Shown: positions 16,340-25,611 of the stretch, piece after piece
How the letters are laid out: every line of letters starts with the position of its first letter
How positions within the stretch are numbered: the stretch's first letter is position 1
Assembly: GCA_934486735.1 (NCBI GenBank)
Contig: CAKSQL010000028.1
Location: forward strand, 1 to 40,795
Origin: an uncultured Clostridia bacterium
Lineage (GTDB): Bacteria > Bacillota > Clostridia > UBA1381
Reading direction: 5' to 3'
Length of the DNA stretch: 40,795 nucleotides
The notes under the pieces: model-generated
What the model saw: only the letters and a program-made list of their open reading frames with translations
The model's database searches: none
What the model was told of the DNA's origin: nothing
Made by a program: the position numbers and the translations under genes

Positions 16340-19300
16340 CAGCTTCACCTCCTGCAATTATAAAGCTCTTGAATTTATCCGGATTTTTACCCGTTACGAT
16401 TCCCTCGCCCCACGAAAGCGCGCTTACTCTCACGCCCTTATCCTCATCGTTTACCGCGATTGACATAGAAATATTTCCCTGTGTTTTGGGGTCGATTCCA
16501 AGACTTGCCCACGGCATGGAAAATTCATAATAGGTATGCTGTCCGACGGTATTGATTGCCAGCTTGTGTCCCGGCAGATTGCTTCTGTCCTCCGGCTCGT
16601 TTATCGCAAACCACTGCCACATTGTCGGACCGCTCGGCGAATCCGCAACACCAAGCTCGAAATATCTTGAAGTATTGTCATAGTTGTCATTCTCCGGCGC
16701 GTAGATTGTAAACTGCAAACAGTCGTTTCGCCAAATCTGTTCGCCGTCGCTGGTCGCTTCATGCATATTATCAAAGATATCAGCCGACAAATACAAATTA
16801 TCATCATCATAAGTCAGATAAGCATATCCGGACAAATCGTTCGCGCCGCCGTATCGGCTGCCGTCGGTAGCAATGGCAACAACAACGCCGTCGGTCAAGT
16901 CGATTGCATAGTCACTCGGCATATCTTCATCAATTTTGCCGTCGACCTCAACGGTTTTACGTCTCAGCAGATTATACTCTATAGTTTCATCCGCGTCGAT
17001 TTTGCCCGTCGACTCGCCGTCGAGTGTCAGCTGCAGCTGAGTATTGTATTTTTTGCCGCTTTCAACCGCTCCGACATAAACAGGAATAATATCCTCCGAA
17101 TCTGCGGATATCTTTTTATTGACATCCAGCGTTCCGTTTTTATCGGCAAAGAACCAATTGACGGAATTAACTGTCATATCCTCCTTGCCCTTGTTTTTAA
17201 GACGGATGTTAAAGCCGCCGTTTTCCATTCCCTTTCCGTTTTCTACTGTCGGATAAATCGTTACGGTGTATTTGTCATTTACATAAACAGGTCTTGAAAA
17301 TCTTGCAAACGCTCCGTTTTCGTCCGATGCGTCAATAACCGCAACGCGTCTTTCGGATACTCTTGACGGATTTATGACAACGCTTGTATCGGTGCTTGTT
17401 CTGCCGTCGGCTGCAAATGCCGCTCCGCTTTCCGGCAGCTTCACATCTATTGCATAAGAGCCGCCTGCCACTGTCCAATCCGGCTCTTTTACCGAAACTT
17501 CATCGGTCACTTCAAAGCCGGAAATGTTTCCTGTGAGATAGAAAGCTTCCATAGAAACAGTGAAATACAGTTTTCCGTTCCTGGGCGTATATGTCTTTGT
17601 CTTGCCCATCATATCTGTCACTCTGACCGGGCTGTCGGCATAAATAACAATATTTCTTTCCTCATCATCATTAATATCGGTTTGTGCGCCGCCCGACTCA
17701 AGTCCGTATTCATCCTCATTCTTTAATTTCAGGAACACATATGTGTCCTCACCGTTTCCGCTGTACTTGTAAGCACGCACGTCATCACTTCTTTGCTGCT
17801 CTGCGAACATCTTATTTTTAAGCATTCTCGTCATTGTGCCGTAAGCGACATATGCAGGCTTCGGAGTGTAATTTCCGTACTTGCTGCCGAATGCATGAAG
17901 TATTCCGAATCTGTCCTCGTGCTCGGTATCGGTATTTCCGTCGTCTATCAGGTCATACCAATAAATCTGAGAAACTCCCTGATTAAGTGCAATCATATGC
18001 AGAATCGGGACACAATACGCCTGAATATATTCCGGACGTCCGTACATATTTGTCGAGGTTGCACAGCCGGTCTCGGTCAGCATATATTCCTTATCAGCCA
18101 TGCCTGGCAGCTCCTTGAATTTTTCCACCAGGTTCTGATTTGTGAAAAGTCCGGTATAACTGTGGAAAGACGCATAGTCAAAATAATTTGCACCGCCGAG
18201 CGCAATTACTTCCTTATCCCAGTCGTTGCAGCCTGCAAGCACCGCGCCGAGATGTGCCTCGGGATGCTTTGCCTTGATTGTTTCATAGGTCTTTTTCAAA
18301 AGGGGTACATAGGTCGACGGCAAAGAATCGGCGTCTCCGTCTCCTCTGTCACCGAACTGCGGTCCGTACCACTCATTGAACATATCTATGTATGTGTCCT
18401 CGCCGCACATTTCATATACCGCGTTTGTATAGTTTGCGTAGCCTGTTCTTCCCTCGTCCGTATACGGGGTTGCGCCGTTGTCATAATATCGGTTCGAGTA
18501 ATTGGTTGGTGTAAGCAAGCCCATTTTGTACTCATTGCCATATTTGAGCAAATCGCGGTAAGTCGAATCACTGTACACGCCTTTCTGAGGCTCGGTTGCC
18601 GGCCATTCCGTACCGTCACGAATCATCTTTACACCGATTTTATCGGCTTCTGCATATAAGTCGTACCGCCATCCGGCAAAACTTCTGTCGCAATGCATGT
18701 TCATGCCGAAACGCTTATCCGTAACATCGGAATAATCGGTCTTTTCCAAAATGCAAAATGTTGTCTGAGCAATAAGACCGGACAAGCCTTTTTTGTTGCC
18801 TGCATAAAACTCAACAAGATAATATCCGTTGTCGAAGTCGGAAAAATCAAGCTTTAGCTGTTTGTCCGTCACTCTTAAATATTCGTGCTTAACTTCCTCA
18901 TTCCAGAAATCCTTCACGAGCATTTCCACAACGGGGTACTCTGTGTGCAGGATAAAGCCTGCCTTTTCGTCACTTGTGAATATGTTTCCTCTGTTAATCT
19001 GCTCTATGTATGATTCCGAACTGTCGTTCCAGTCCTGCGGCTCGGCAGCGGAGTTTAAAAATCTTGCCACTCCCTCTGCGACCCTGCCTCTCGTTATCGG
19101 CTTATCCGGATACAAATATCCGTCCTCGCCCTCGACAAAGCCCATTGTAAGCGCCTTATTCACCGCTGTTTTTGCCCAGGCGGCAACATTTTCGGAATCG
19201 GTCAAATCATCGGCAAAATTCCCGTAGGTTATTTTTATACCGACCTTGTTCTCGTATGCCTTTGTCAGGATCACCGCCGCCTGCTGCGCTGTGATAAATT

Positions 19301-19640
19301 CGTCCGGGCAAAAACGACCGTCTCCCATTCCCGAAAGTATTCCCTCCGCCGCAGCGCTGTTTACCGCTTTTTTGTAATACGCGTCCTCAGGAACGTCCGA
19401 AAAGACATTCTCTCCGGCCTCGGGCAAATTAAGCGCCTTATCCATAATAATTGCAAAATCTGCTCTTTTAATATTTTCGTTCGGATAAAAATGCACTCCG
19501 TCCGTACCGGATATTATCCCCAAATTGTAAAGATAATCCGCTGCGCCCGACATGTCCCCGTCCACATCGGAAAAAGCAAACGAGGGAACCGAGCTTATCA
19601 AAAGAGATGATGCAAGTAATGCCGCAATTTTTCTTTTCAT
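16332..19640 (-). CDS. SLH-anchored clan GH-A glycoside hydrolase with CBM9-like C-terminus
   Basis: 1,102 residues, exported (MKRKIAALLASSLLISSVPSFA). Three N-terminal SLH domains (to about residue 200) have motifs such as FYPNENIKRADFA, GDGRFCPDEFITAQQAA and YPDKPITRGRVAE, and should bind secondary cell-wall polymer. A beta-sandwich segment and a (beta/alpha)8 hydrolase follow, with acid/base in IDMFNEWYG and nucleophile in YMLTETGC. An Ig-like region comes next. The C-terminal 190 residues resemble a family 9 carbohydrate-binding module (VDGKIDE, YDDDNLYLSADIFDN, WRNDCLQFTIYAPEN, YEFSMPWASLG). The protein is therefore a wall-bound polysaccharide hydrolase. AAAGGA lies 6 nt before the ATG. 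It is the third gene of the AraC-divergent operon. Exact family and substrate are open. Confidence 0.85.
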   Translation of the reverse strand: MKRKIAALLASSLLISSVPSFAFSDVDGDMSGAADYLYNLGIISGTDGVHFYPNENIKRADFAIIMDKALNLPEAGENVFSDVPEDAYYKKAVNSAAAEGILSGMGDGRFCPDEFITAQQAAVILTKAYENKVGIKITYGNFADDLTDSENVAAWAKTAVNKALTMGFVEGEDGYLYPDKPITRGRVAEGVARFLNSAAEPQDWNDSSESYIEQINRGNIFTSDEKAGFILHTEYPVVEMLVKDFWNEEVKHEYLRVTDKQLKLDFSDFDNGYYLVEFYAGNKKGLSGLIAQTTFCILEKTDYSDVTDKRFGMNMHCDRSFAGWRYDLYAEADKIGVKMIRDGTEWPATEPQKGVYSDSTYRDLLKYGNEYKMGLLTPTNYSNRYYDNGATPYTDEGRTGYANYTNAVYEMCGEDTYIDMFNEWYGPQFGDRGDGDADSLPSTYVPLLKKTYETIKAKHPEAHLGAVLAGCNDWDKEVIALGGANYFDYASFHSYTGLFTNQNLVEKFKELPGMADKEYMLTETGCATSTNMYGRPEYIQAYCVPILHMIALNQGVSQIYWYDLIDDGNTDTEHEDRFGILHAFGSKYGNYTPKPAYVAYGTMTRMLKNKMFAEQQRSDDVRAYKYSGNGEDTYVFLKLKNEDEYGLESGGAQTDINDDEERNIVIYADSPVRVTDMMGKTKTYTPRNGKLYFTVSMEAFYLTGNISGFEVTDEVSVKEPDWTVAGGSYAIDVKLPESGAAFAADGRTSTDTSVVINPSRVSERRVAVIDASDENGAFARFSRPVYVNDKYTVTIYPTVENGKGMENGGFNIRLKNKGKEDMTVNSVNWFFADKNGTLDVNKKISADSEDIIPVYVGAVESGKKYNTQLQLTLDGESTGKIDADETIEYNLLRRKTVEVDGKIDEDMPSDYAIDLTDGVVVAIATDGSRYGGANDLSGYAYLTYDDDNLYLSADIFDNMHEATSDGEQIWRNDCLQFTIYAPENDNYDNTSRYFELGVADSPSGPTMWQWFAINEPEDRSNLPGHKLAINTVGQHTYYEFSMPWASLGIDPKTQGNISMSIAVNDEDKGVRVSALSWGEGIVTGKNPDKFKSFIIAGGEADE

Positions 19641-19679
19641 AAATTTTCCTTTCCGCCGGAATCGGCTTATTTAAAATCT

Positions 19680-22310
19680 TTATCTGTAAATTACCACTGT
19701 GTATACCCATCCGCCGTCTGCATACAGTATAACCTTCGATGCACCCGAGCCGCCGCTCTTATAGTCGCAGATCTCCGCCAAAGATGCCTCCGATATTTTG
19801 CCGGTCTTTGATTCACAAACATAAAACGTTGCTCGGTTTAAGCTGTAGCTGTAGAGCGAGTCTATAATTTTGCTCTGTTCGGCAACAGGCGTCACGCCGT
19901 CTTTAAGAACTCTGAGCGCGTTTCCGGATTTCTGATATACCAGTCCGCATGACACATTTTCATTATGAACACTGCCGTACCAGTTATCCTTAGACACCCA
20001 CTTGCTTTCCTCATTCGAGTAAAGTATCTCTGCATTTACAACTTCCTTTAAGACATTTATGTCAAGCATTACAAAGTCGCCTGCTTTAAGCTCGTATGTT
20101 TTGCCGTCTGTGCTGCCTGCCGCAATCACGTTGTCAAGCTTGTATTCCGAGGTGGTGACATAGGTAGTCTCCAAGCCCTCGTCAGTACTCAGGACAATCT
20201 GAACAATCGGCCGGTCGTCCGAATCGATTGTATGATTTATCTTCTTTACCACGCCGTATACCGAACCGTCTCTGTCCTCCGCCGTATCGCTGTAGAAAAG
20301 CAGCAAATCGGCGACTATCGCATTTTCGTCCGCGCAATACGCGTTCATCGCATATGAGTAACCGTTTATAAAGCCCTTGCCGAGCTTGAACACCTTTTCG
20401 TTCCCGGCAAATGTCTTTGCCACCGTCATAAGGGTGGTACTCCCATTGATCAGCACTCGGTGCGAAAAGTCATTGTCCAGCTTAAATGTGAGCTTTTCCT
20501 TTTCCGCCCCGGTTGCCGAATAGCCTTTATAGATATATCTTAAGCTGTTTTCGCTTTCGTTCTGTCCTTTATAGGTTGTGTCGATTTCCGACACCTCGCC
20601 TGCCGAATTGGTTTTGTATCTTATAAGCTGATATGTGTTTACGTCGTCATTTCCGCGTTCGAGATAAGCTGTGAACTCGGGAGCATGTTTCACCCTCTGA
20701 CCGTCAATCTTTACTTTTTTCGCTGTGTTGAGACGAACAAACTGTCCCGATGCGGTATAGATTTTCAAAGAGAAAATCGCATCATCGGCATAATCCTCGT
20801 CCTGCACCGCCTTGCACAAAAATCCGTATGTAAAATCATTGCCCTGCACCGCTTCGGCATAAGCGACTTTGCCAAAGCTGTCAAGATATAGCTGAATGTC
20901 CGTATTAATAATCGGATCGGTCGGATTTACATTTGCATAATCGTTTGCAAGAGTATACTCCGTACCGTCTACGGAATATTTTGTTTTACCGTACCCAGTA
21001 TTTTTACCCTCGTATGTACCGGATGTTTTTTCCTTTGAAATTATTATTCTTACCCTTGTTCCGTCGCCGTTTGCATATACCGTCAAAACGTTATTCAGCT
21101 GAATATCGGCAAACTCCGCCGCCTTGCCCTCACTGTCCGAAATAACAACATCGGTGTCGTCCGGGTCAAGCGTGAGATTTCTTGTCCTGTCGATTTTGTC
21201 ATATATCAGCATGTCGATAGCATTTATGCCGCCGACAAAATATGTTTCGTACGCGTCAATCATCACTGCCACAGATATGTCACCCGAGCTGATTCTGTTG
21301 ACGGTTATGGTTCCGCTTGTGTTTTCAAGTGCCGCTTTTCTGTCCCCGGATTTTACCGCCGTTCCGTTTTTGCTGACCTCGTCGGAGGCAGTTATTTTAA
21401 TATTTTTGACTCTGTCGCCGTCCTCGTATTGCAGCATTTCGCCGTTGTATCCGACAACATCGTCACAGTCGATTACGGTTGTGTCATTTTTGTTCGGCAT
21501 GATTGCAATAGCTGCAAGCTCGTTGCTGTTTTGGTTTTTCCCATAGTATGCCTCGCACCAAAAGCCAAGCAGATCGGCATAATCGCCGCTTATGCCCAAT
21601 GCCTTGCCGCCGATTACAAGCTCGTTCGGAGTTTCGCCGTTCGAGGTGAGATAGCTCTTGTCAACCGAGGTTACAAGCCCCTCTGTTTTCTCCAGGTCGA
21701 GCCACTCGGAAAGCGGAGTTTTGCCGCCGCTTGAAAATGTCGGCCGGTCAGTCGCTATCGACTCCATGTCAATCGACATGATCTCGGTATCGAGCATGTT
21801 ATATACAATCTCTGCCGCCTGTCCGTACGAAATTGTGCTGTCGTTGCCCAAGCCTTTAATCAGCCTCATCGAAGACGCCATGCTGACATAGCCGGTCGGG
21901 AATCCACCGTTCGCCTCGGCATATTTTTCATATCCGAGCGCGGTCACAGCCGAAACCGCCGCCTGCTCCCAAGTGATCTTTTCCTCCATTCGGAAACTTC
22001 CGTCAGAATAGCCTTTGAAAACTCCGCGCTCGGTAGCATAGTTGATTTTATCCGCCAAATAATGCTCCTGCTCAACATCCTTATAGCTGCCGGATATCTT
22101 TCCGCCGTCGTAGCCCATAATTCCGGCAAGCAGCGCCGCGAACTCTCCTCTTGTTATATCGCCGTCAATTTCTCCGTAATCCGAATCGGCGATACCGAGC
22201 TGTTTTAAAATATCAAGCTCTTTTTCATAGCCTGCGCTTGCCGAGACCGGCATTACCGCCATCGAAAAAACAATCGCCGCCGAAATCATAACCGCTAATA
22301 TTTTTTTCAC
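19680..22310 (-). CDS. S-layer-type protein with N-terminal SLH domains
   Basis: 876 residues starting at GTG (22308-22310), with AGGAGG 8 nt upstream. The signal peptide MKKILAVMISAAIVFSMAVMPVSA is followed by about three SLH domains (ITRGEFAALLAG, YSDGSFRMEEKITWEQAA, ISYGQAAEIVYN) to about residue 180. The rest, about 690 residues, is acidic and rich in beta-strand-like repeats with many VxI/DxD patterns and no catalytic motif I recognise. This architecture is that of an S-layer or surface-array protein held to the wall by SLH domains. It lies 32 bp downstream of another SLH gene and 39 bp upstream of the SLH-anchored hydrolase, so the three are probably co-expressed. Confidence 0.8.
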   Translation of the reverse strand: MKKILAVMISAAIVFSMAVMPVSASAGYEKELDILKQLGIADSDYGEIDGDITRGEFAALLAGIMGYDGGKISGSYKDVEQEHYLADKINYATERGVFKGYSDGSFRMEEKITWEQAAVSAVTALGYEKYAEANGGFPTGYVSMASSMRLIKGLGNDSTISYGQAAEIVYNMLDTEIMSIDMESIATDRPTFSSGGKTPLSEWLDLEKTEGLVTSVDKSYLTSNGETPNELVIGGKALGISGDYADLLGFWCEAYYGKNQNSNELAAIAIMPNKNDTTVIDCDDVVGYNGEMLQYEDGDRVKNIKITASDEVSKNGTAVKSGDRKAALENTSGTITVNRISSGDISVAVMIDAYETYFVGGINAIDMLIYDKIDRTRNLTLDPDDTDVVISDSEGKAAEFADIQLNNVLTVYANGDGTRVRIIISKEKTSGTYEGKNTGYGKTKYSVDGTEYTLANDYANVNPTDPIINTDIQLYLDSFGKVAYAEAVQGNDFTYGFLCKAVQDEDYADDAIFSLKIYTASGQFVRLNTAKKVKIDGQRVKHAPEFTAYLERGNDDVNTYQLIRYKTNSAGEVSEIDTTYKGQNESENSLRYIYKGYSATGAEKEKLTFKLDNDFSHRVLINGSTTLMTVAKTFAGNEKVFKLGKGFINGYSYAMNAYCADENAIVADLLLFYSDTAEDRDGSVYGVVKKINHTIDSDDRPIVQIVLSTDEGLETTYVTTSEYKLDNVIAAGSTDGKTYELKAGDFVMLDINVLKEVVNAEILYSNEESKWVSKDNWYGSVHNENVSCGLVYQKSGNALRVLKDGVTPVAEQSKIIDSLYSYSLNRATFYVCESKTGKISEASLAEICDYKSGGSGASKVILYADGGWVYTVVIYR

Positions 22311-22342
22311 TTTGTTGTCCTCCTCGTTTTATTTTATATCAC

Positions 22343-24028
22343 CTATTTATTTAAAAGCTGTAAAAAACCGTAAAGAATTTTTGCCGCTTCCGCTCTTGTC
22401 GCGGTGCGTTTGGGTTGGAATGAGCCGTCCTCCATACCGCTTATCAGCCCTGCGTGCTTCATTTCGTAAACAGCGTCCCTTGCATATTCCGAAATTTCGG
22501 CATCGTCGGTAAAACTTTCCACCTCGTCCGAACCAAACGTCACTCCCTCACGCTCGGCAGCTCTTTTGAAAAGAACCGCCAAATCCTGTCTTGTCAGATT
22601 TTCTCCGACTCCGAAGCTGCCGTCCCCTCTGCCGCTCGTGAGATTATTCACCTGCGCCGAGGCTATGTAAGAATACGACCAGCTGCCCTTTTGTGCGTCG
22701 GTGAAATCGGTCTCGGCATCGGGATTGTAAAGTCCCAGTCCGCACACGAGCATTTTGATGAACTCTTCTCGCTTCACATTGTCGCCCGGGCAGAAGCTGC
22801 CGTCGCCCTTGCCGCTGATAATGCCTTTCTCCGTCAGCGCTTCAATTGCCTCTTTTGCCCATGCTGCATTTGCCAGGTCGTTAAACCGTTCGGTTTTGGT
22901 CGGCGTGATTGTGCTGCCAGTATCCGTAACCGGAAGAGAAACCGTATTATTTTTACTTTTGCCGGAGGAAGATCCTCCTCCCGAGCCGCTTCCACCGCCG
23001 CCGTTGCCGCCGTTGGATTTTTTGCCCTCTGCAACAAGCTTGTTAAAATCTTCTTTCAGGCTCTCGCATGAAGAATATGTTTTTCCCGCGATTTTTCTAA
23101 GCACTGCCGCCTTGTCCGAAAGCGCGTTATACGCGGAAAAGTCAATTTTCAAATATTCGTTGTTGCCGCTTAATATATCATAAACTCCGTCATAGCCTTC
23201 AATTTTCAAAACAGCGGTCAAAATTGTATTTTCCGTCATAGCTGTTCTGACATCCTCAACTGTGCCGAAACCGCCCTTTGACATGGCTGCAAGAATAAGC
23301 TTTTTAACCTCGTCTGCCTGCTTTTCGTATGTGTCATTACTTTCCAATTCTCCAAGCTTTAGAATATCTTCAAAATCCGCAAGCGTTTTGCTTATATCCA
23401 TACCTCCGCCCGAAACGCGGTTGACAGCCTGCGCTGCGAGTGCATTTCTAAATGCCGCCCGAAAGCTTTCCAGATTCTCATATTTCGCGCCGCGGTTTTT
23501 CAGCACCTCGTCCGCAAGCGCAAGCTTTTGCGAGTCGGTCAGCAGCGGATAATACTCTCTGTCCAAGCCGAGATAATTTTTTCCGTCCTCTATGGCTTTT
23601 GCCATTTCGGCAGCCGTTGCGGCGGAATTGATTGCAGCAAATGCTTTTTCAAAATCCGCGGCGTTGATATATATCAGCAAATTTTTCTCCGCTTCGCCGT
23701 CTCCGACTGTGACTCTGGTAATATATTCCGATGAACTGTAATCGCCGTCTATTCCGAAAGCAAATGAAAATTTTCCGTCATTGCCTGCCTCGGTCTGATC
23801 AGCGTGCCATATAACCTCCGAATAATTTTCCGGGGTGAGTTCCTCCAAGTCGCTCTCGGTTTTTCCCGGTTTCAGAATCTCGATCGCAACATCGCTGCCT
23901 GCCTTCGCCGTTCCCGAAATAACAGCGCTTTTATTTTCCGGATTGTAATCGACATTGTATGCCGCCGCATCGGCGCTGCCCATCATTGCTGCAATAATAA
24001 CCAATGACATAATTTGTTTTCGTTTCAT
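22343..24028 (-). CDS. SLH-domain surface protein with glycine/serine linker
   Basis: 561 residues, first gene of the operon. The signal peptide MKRKQIMSLVIIAAMMGSADA is followed by an N-terminal beta domain of about 90 residues (Ig-like, GTAKAGSDVAIEILKPG) and an alpha-helical region of about 220 residues. A low-complexity Gly/Ser linker near residue 350 then leads into three C-terminal SLH domains (FNDLANAAWAKEAIEAL, DGSFCPGDNVKREEF, GDGSFGVGENLTRQDLAV, EDGSFQPKRTATRAEAA). SLH domains are at the C-terminus here but at the N-terminus in the two following genes. AAAGGA lies 9 nt before the ATG. Role inferred: a wall-attached scaffold or array component; no enzyme motif is seen. Confidence 0.82.
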   Translation of the reverse strand: MKRKQIMSLVIIAAMMGSADAAAYNVDYNPENKSAVISGTAKAGSDVAIEILKPGKTESDLEELTPENYSEVIWHADQTEAGNDGKFSFAFGIDGDYSSSEYITRVTVGDGEAEKNLLIYINAADFEKAFAAINSAATAAEMAKAIEDGKNYLGLDREYYPLLTDSQKLALADEVLKNRGAKYENLESFRAAFRNALAAQAVNRVSGGGMDISKTLADFEDILKLGELESNDTYEKQADEVKKLILAAMSKGGFGTVEDVRTAMTENTILTAVLKIEGYDGVYDILSGNNEYLKIDFSAYNALSDKAAVLRKIAGKTYSSCESLKEDFNKLVAEGKKSNGGNGGGGSGSGGGSSSGKSKNNTVSLPVTDTGSTITPTKTERFNDLANAAWAKEAIEALTEKGIISGKGDGSFCPGDNVKREEFIKMLVCGLGLYNPDAETDFTDAQKGSWSYSYIASAQVNNLTSGRGDGSFGVGENLTRQDLAVLFKRAAEREGVTFGSDEVESFTDDAEISEYARDAVYEMKHAGLISGMEDGSFQPKRTATRAEAAKILYGFLQLLNK

Positions 24029-24076
24029 GACTATCTTTCCTTTCTCGGATAATCCTTTTCGGCAGTTCCTGTACGT

Positions 24077-24138
24077 ATTAAATTAATACTCTCTCTTTTT
24101 GCCAAAAAAATCCCTAATTTATAACATATTTGCCAAAA
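24077..24138 (-). promoter_or_regulatory. Candidate promoter and AraC-type operator of the surface operon
   Basis: Minus strand TTGGCA (-35, 24100-24105), 17-bp spacer, TTTAAT (-10, 24077-24082). TTTGCCAAAA (plus strand) occurs at 24098-24107, covering the -35 box, and again exactly at 24129-24138. The 31-bp offset is about three helical turns. Direct repeats on one face of the helix next to the -35 are what AraC-family activators typically bind. The regulator itself is encoded divergently 0.3 kb away. Confidence 0.5.
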
Positions 24139-24159
24139 TTATATTAGCAGGCGAACTAT

Positions 24160-24193
24160 ATGATATATAATCCGCACACTATATATATATCAT
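24160..24193. repeat. A/T-rich inverted repeat in the divergent intergenic region
   Basis: ATGATATATA (24160-24169) and TATATATCAT (24184-24193) form a perfect dyad with a 14-nt centre. A second imperfect dyad, GGGGACAAT (24240-24248) and ATTATCCCC (24272-24280), lies nearby. The remainder of 24029-24449 shows no coding potential. Either dyad could be an operator or an mRNA hairpin. Confidence 0.4.
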
Positions 24194-24414
24194 AACTCCA
24201 CTCGGGCAATAAATCAACCAACAATATTCGTTAATTTTGGGGGACAATATTAAGATTTTTTATTGCAGGAAATTATCCCCTGTAAAAGAAGCTCAAAAAA
24301 TTGAACAAAACGCACTAAATTCACGAGATTTTTTACCTTTTCGCACACGTCCGCCCCGGTCGGCAATTGATTTTTTTCGCATACCAAAGGCGGAAATTAT
24401 TTATATTAAATAAA

Positions 24415-24443
24415 TTGACAAAATCCCCGCTGTGTTATATAAT
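24415..24443 (+). promoter_or_regulatory. Consensus promoter of the AraC-type regulator
   Basis: Perfect TTGACA (24415-24420), 17-bp spacer and perfect TATAAT (24438-24443). The predicted start is near 24450, so an ATG at 24450 would be essentially leaderless. The TTG at 24468, with GAGGTG about 7 nt upstream, is the better start. A full consensus is unusual for a regulator and suggests strong constitutive expression. Confidence 0.9.
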
Positions 24444-24467
24444 AAAATTATGAGTGAGGTGATAGCT

Positions 24468-25413
24468 TTGTATAAAAACGCAGACGATTTGAGCAGTATT
24501 GAAATGTATCACAATATTGCGTCAAAAATAGTAATAAATGTTCAGAACGATGAGCCGGGAACACCGTCGCATACGCATAGTTTTCTTGAGCTTTGCATGA
24601 TTATGTCCGGCGAAATATATAACACTATCAACGGCAAGACGGTGCTTATGAAAAAAAACGACTTCTTTTTGGTCGACTTCGGCACCTCCCACAAGCTGAC
24701 AAAACTCGGGGGGGGAGAAAATGGAAAATGTCCCCTGCAGCCTTATAAATGTTCTGTTTCAGCCCTCCGCAATTGACAATACTCTCCGCGACAATGCAAC
24801 GATCGCCGAGGTCCTCGCGAGTAAAAATATAGGACTGGTCGGAAAAGTGCGCGGAGGAAAGCCTGCAAACACCGTCTATCACGATGATTCGGGAGCTATA
24901 GAACAGCTTTTGCTTGACATGAAAAAAGAATTCGGATATATGCTTTTCGGATATGAGAAAAAGCTCCGCTGCGATTTGATATCGATACTCATTCACATAG
25001 CAAGATATCTCACTCCCGAGGATATGGAAACGGATATTTCCTCCACATCGGACAAAATAATTTCGTATATCGAACAGCACTACAACGAGGATTTGACTCT
25101 TGAAAAAATGGGCGAAATATTTCATATTCATCCGACATATCTGTGCTCGAAATTCAAAAAGGAAACGGGCTATTCCTTTGTCCAGTATCATCAAAAGACC
25201 CGTATCACCAATGCGTGCCACCTGCTTGCGCTGACAAATATGCGCATTTCCGAAATATCGCACGCGGTCGGTTATGACGATGTGAAATATTTTGAGAAAA
25301 TATTCAGAAAGCACACTCTGACCAGTCCGAGGGAATTTCGAAAATCCGAAAAGATTGTTCTGACAAAAAATAAATGGGAGGAAAATAAGCATATGCTGAA
25401 TATAAACGGCTGA
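24468..25413 (+). pseudogene. AraC-family transcriptional regulator, frameshifted in a G8 tract
   Basis: The first frame gives a cupin-type sensor (THSFLELCMIMSGEIYNTING, then NDFFLVDFGTSHKLTKLGGG) but ends after an out-of-frame tail at 24776. The second frame (from 24721) continues the same protein: CSLINVLFQPSAIDNTL, then two C-terminal HTH helices (DLTLEKMGEIFHIHPTYLCSKFKKETG and MRISEISHAVGYDDVKYFEKIFRKH). Removing one G from the eight at 24708-24715 restores a single frame of about 314 residues with normal AraC spacing. TTG at 24468 is taken as start because of GAGGTG upstream. The gene is divergent from the surface operon and probably regulates it. Options are a phase-variable OFF state, a true mutation or a homopolymer sequencing error. 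Confidence 0.82.
24708..24715 (+). repeat. G8 homopolymer at the frame break of the AraC gene
   Basis: Eight consecutive G residues sit exactly where the reading frame must change. Seven Gs give L-G-G-E-K-M-E-N-V, joining the sensor to the DNA-binding half. Poly-G tracts of this length are typical slipped-strand contingency loci. Confidence 0.85.
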
Positions 25414-25555
25414 GGAACCGCAAAAATTTTGAACAGCCGAAACACGCTCTAACGGCGGACTAACGTGCTCAGGGCGGTCTGTCGAGGCCGTATAAATCGG
25501 CATCTTTGATTTTTCCGACATAATTTCGGCATGTGCAATTTCCTGCAAACAAGCA

Positions 25556-25600
25556 AAAAGGCATTTAAATTTTGAGAAAATCAAAATTTAAATGCCTTTT
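25556..25600. terminator. Perfect 20-bp bidirectional terminator hairpin
   Basis: 25556-25575 (AAAAGGCATTTAAATTTTGA) is the exact reverse complement of 25581-25600, with a 5-nt loop. Outer A and T runs serve both directions. It separates the plus-strand AraC gene from the convergent GH2 gene. The 140 bp between the AraC stop and this hairpin show no gene I can support. Confidence 0.9.
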
Positions 25601-25611
25601 GTGACATATTT

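Noticed and set aside
17793..18659. 288-residue plus-strand open frame
   Set aside because: Antisense to the SLH-anchored hydrolase, with no domain, promoter or ribosome binding site.
24646..25584. 312-residue minus-strand open frame opposite the AraC gene
   Set aside because: It is a shadow of the regulator's coding strand, reads through the frame break and has no recognisable domain or ribosome binding site.
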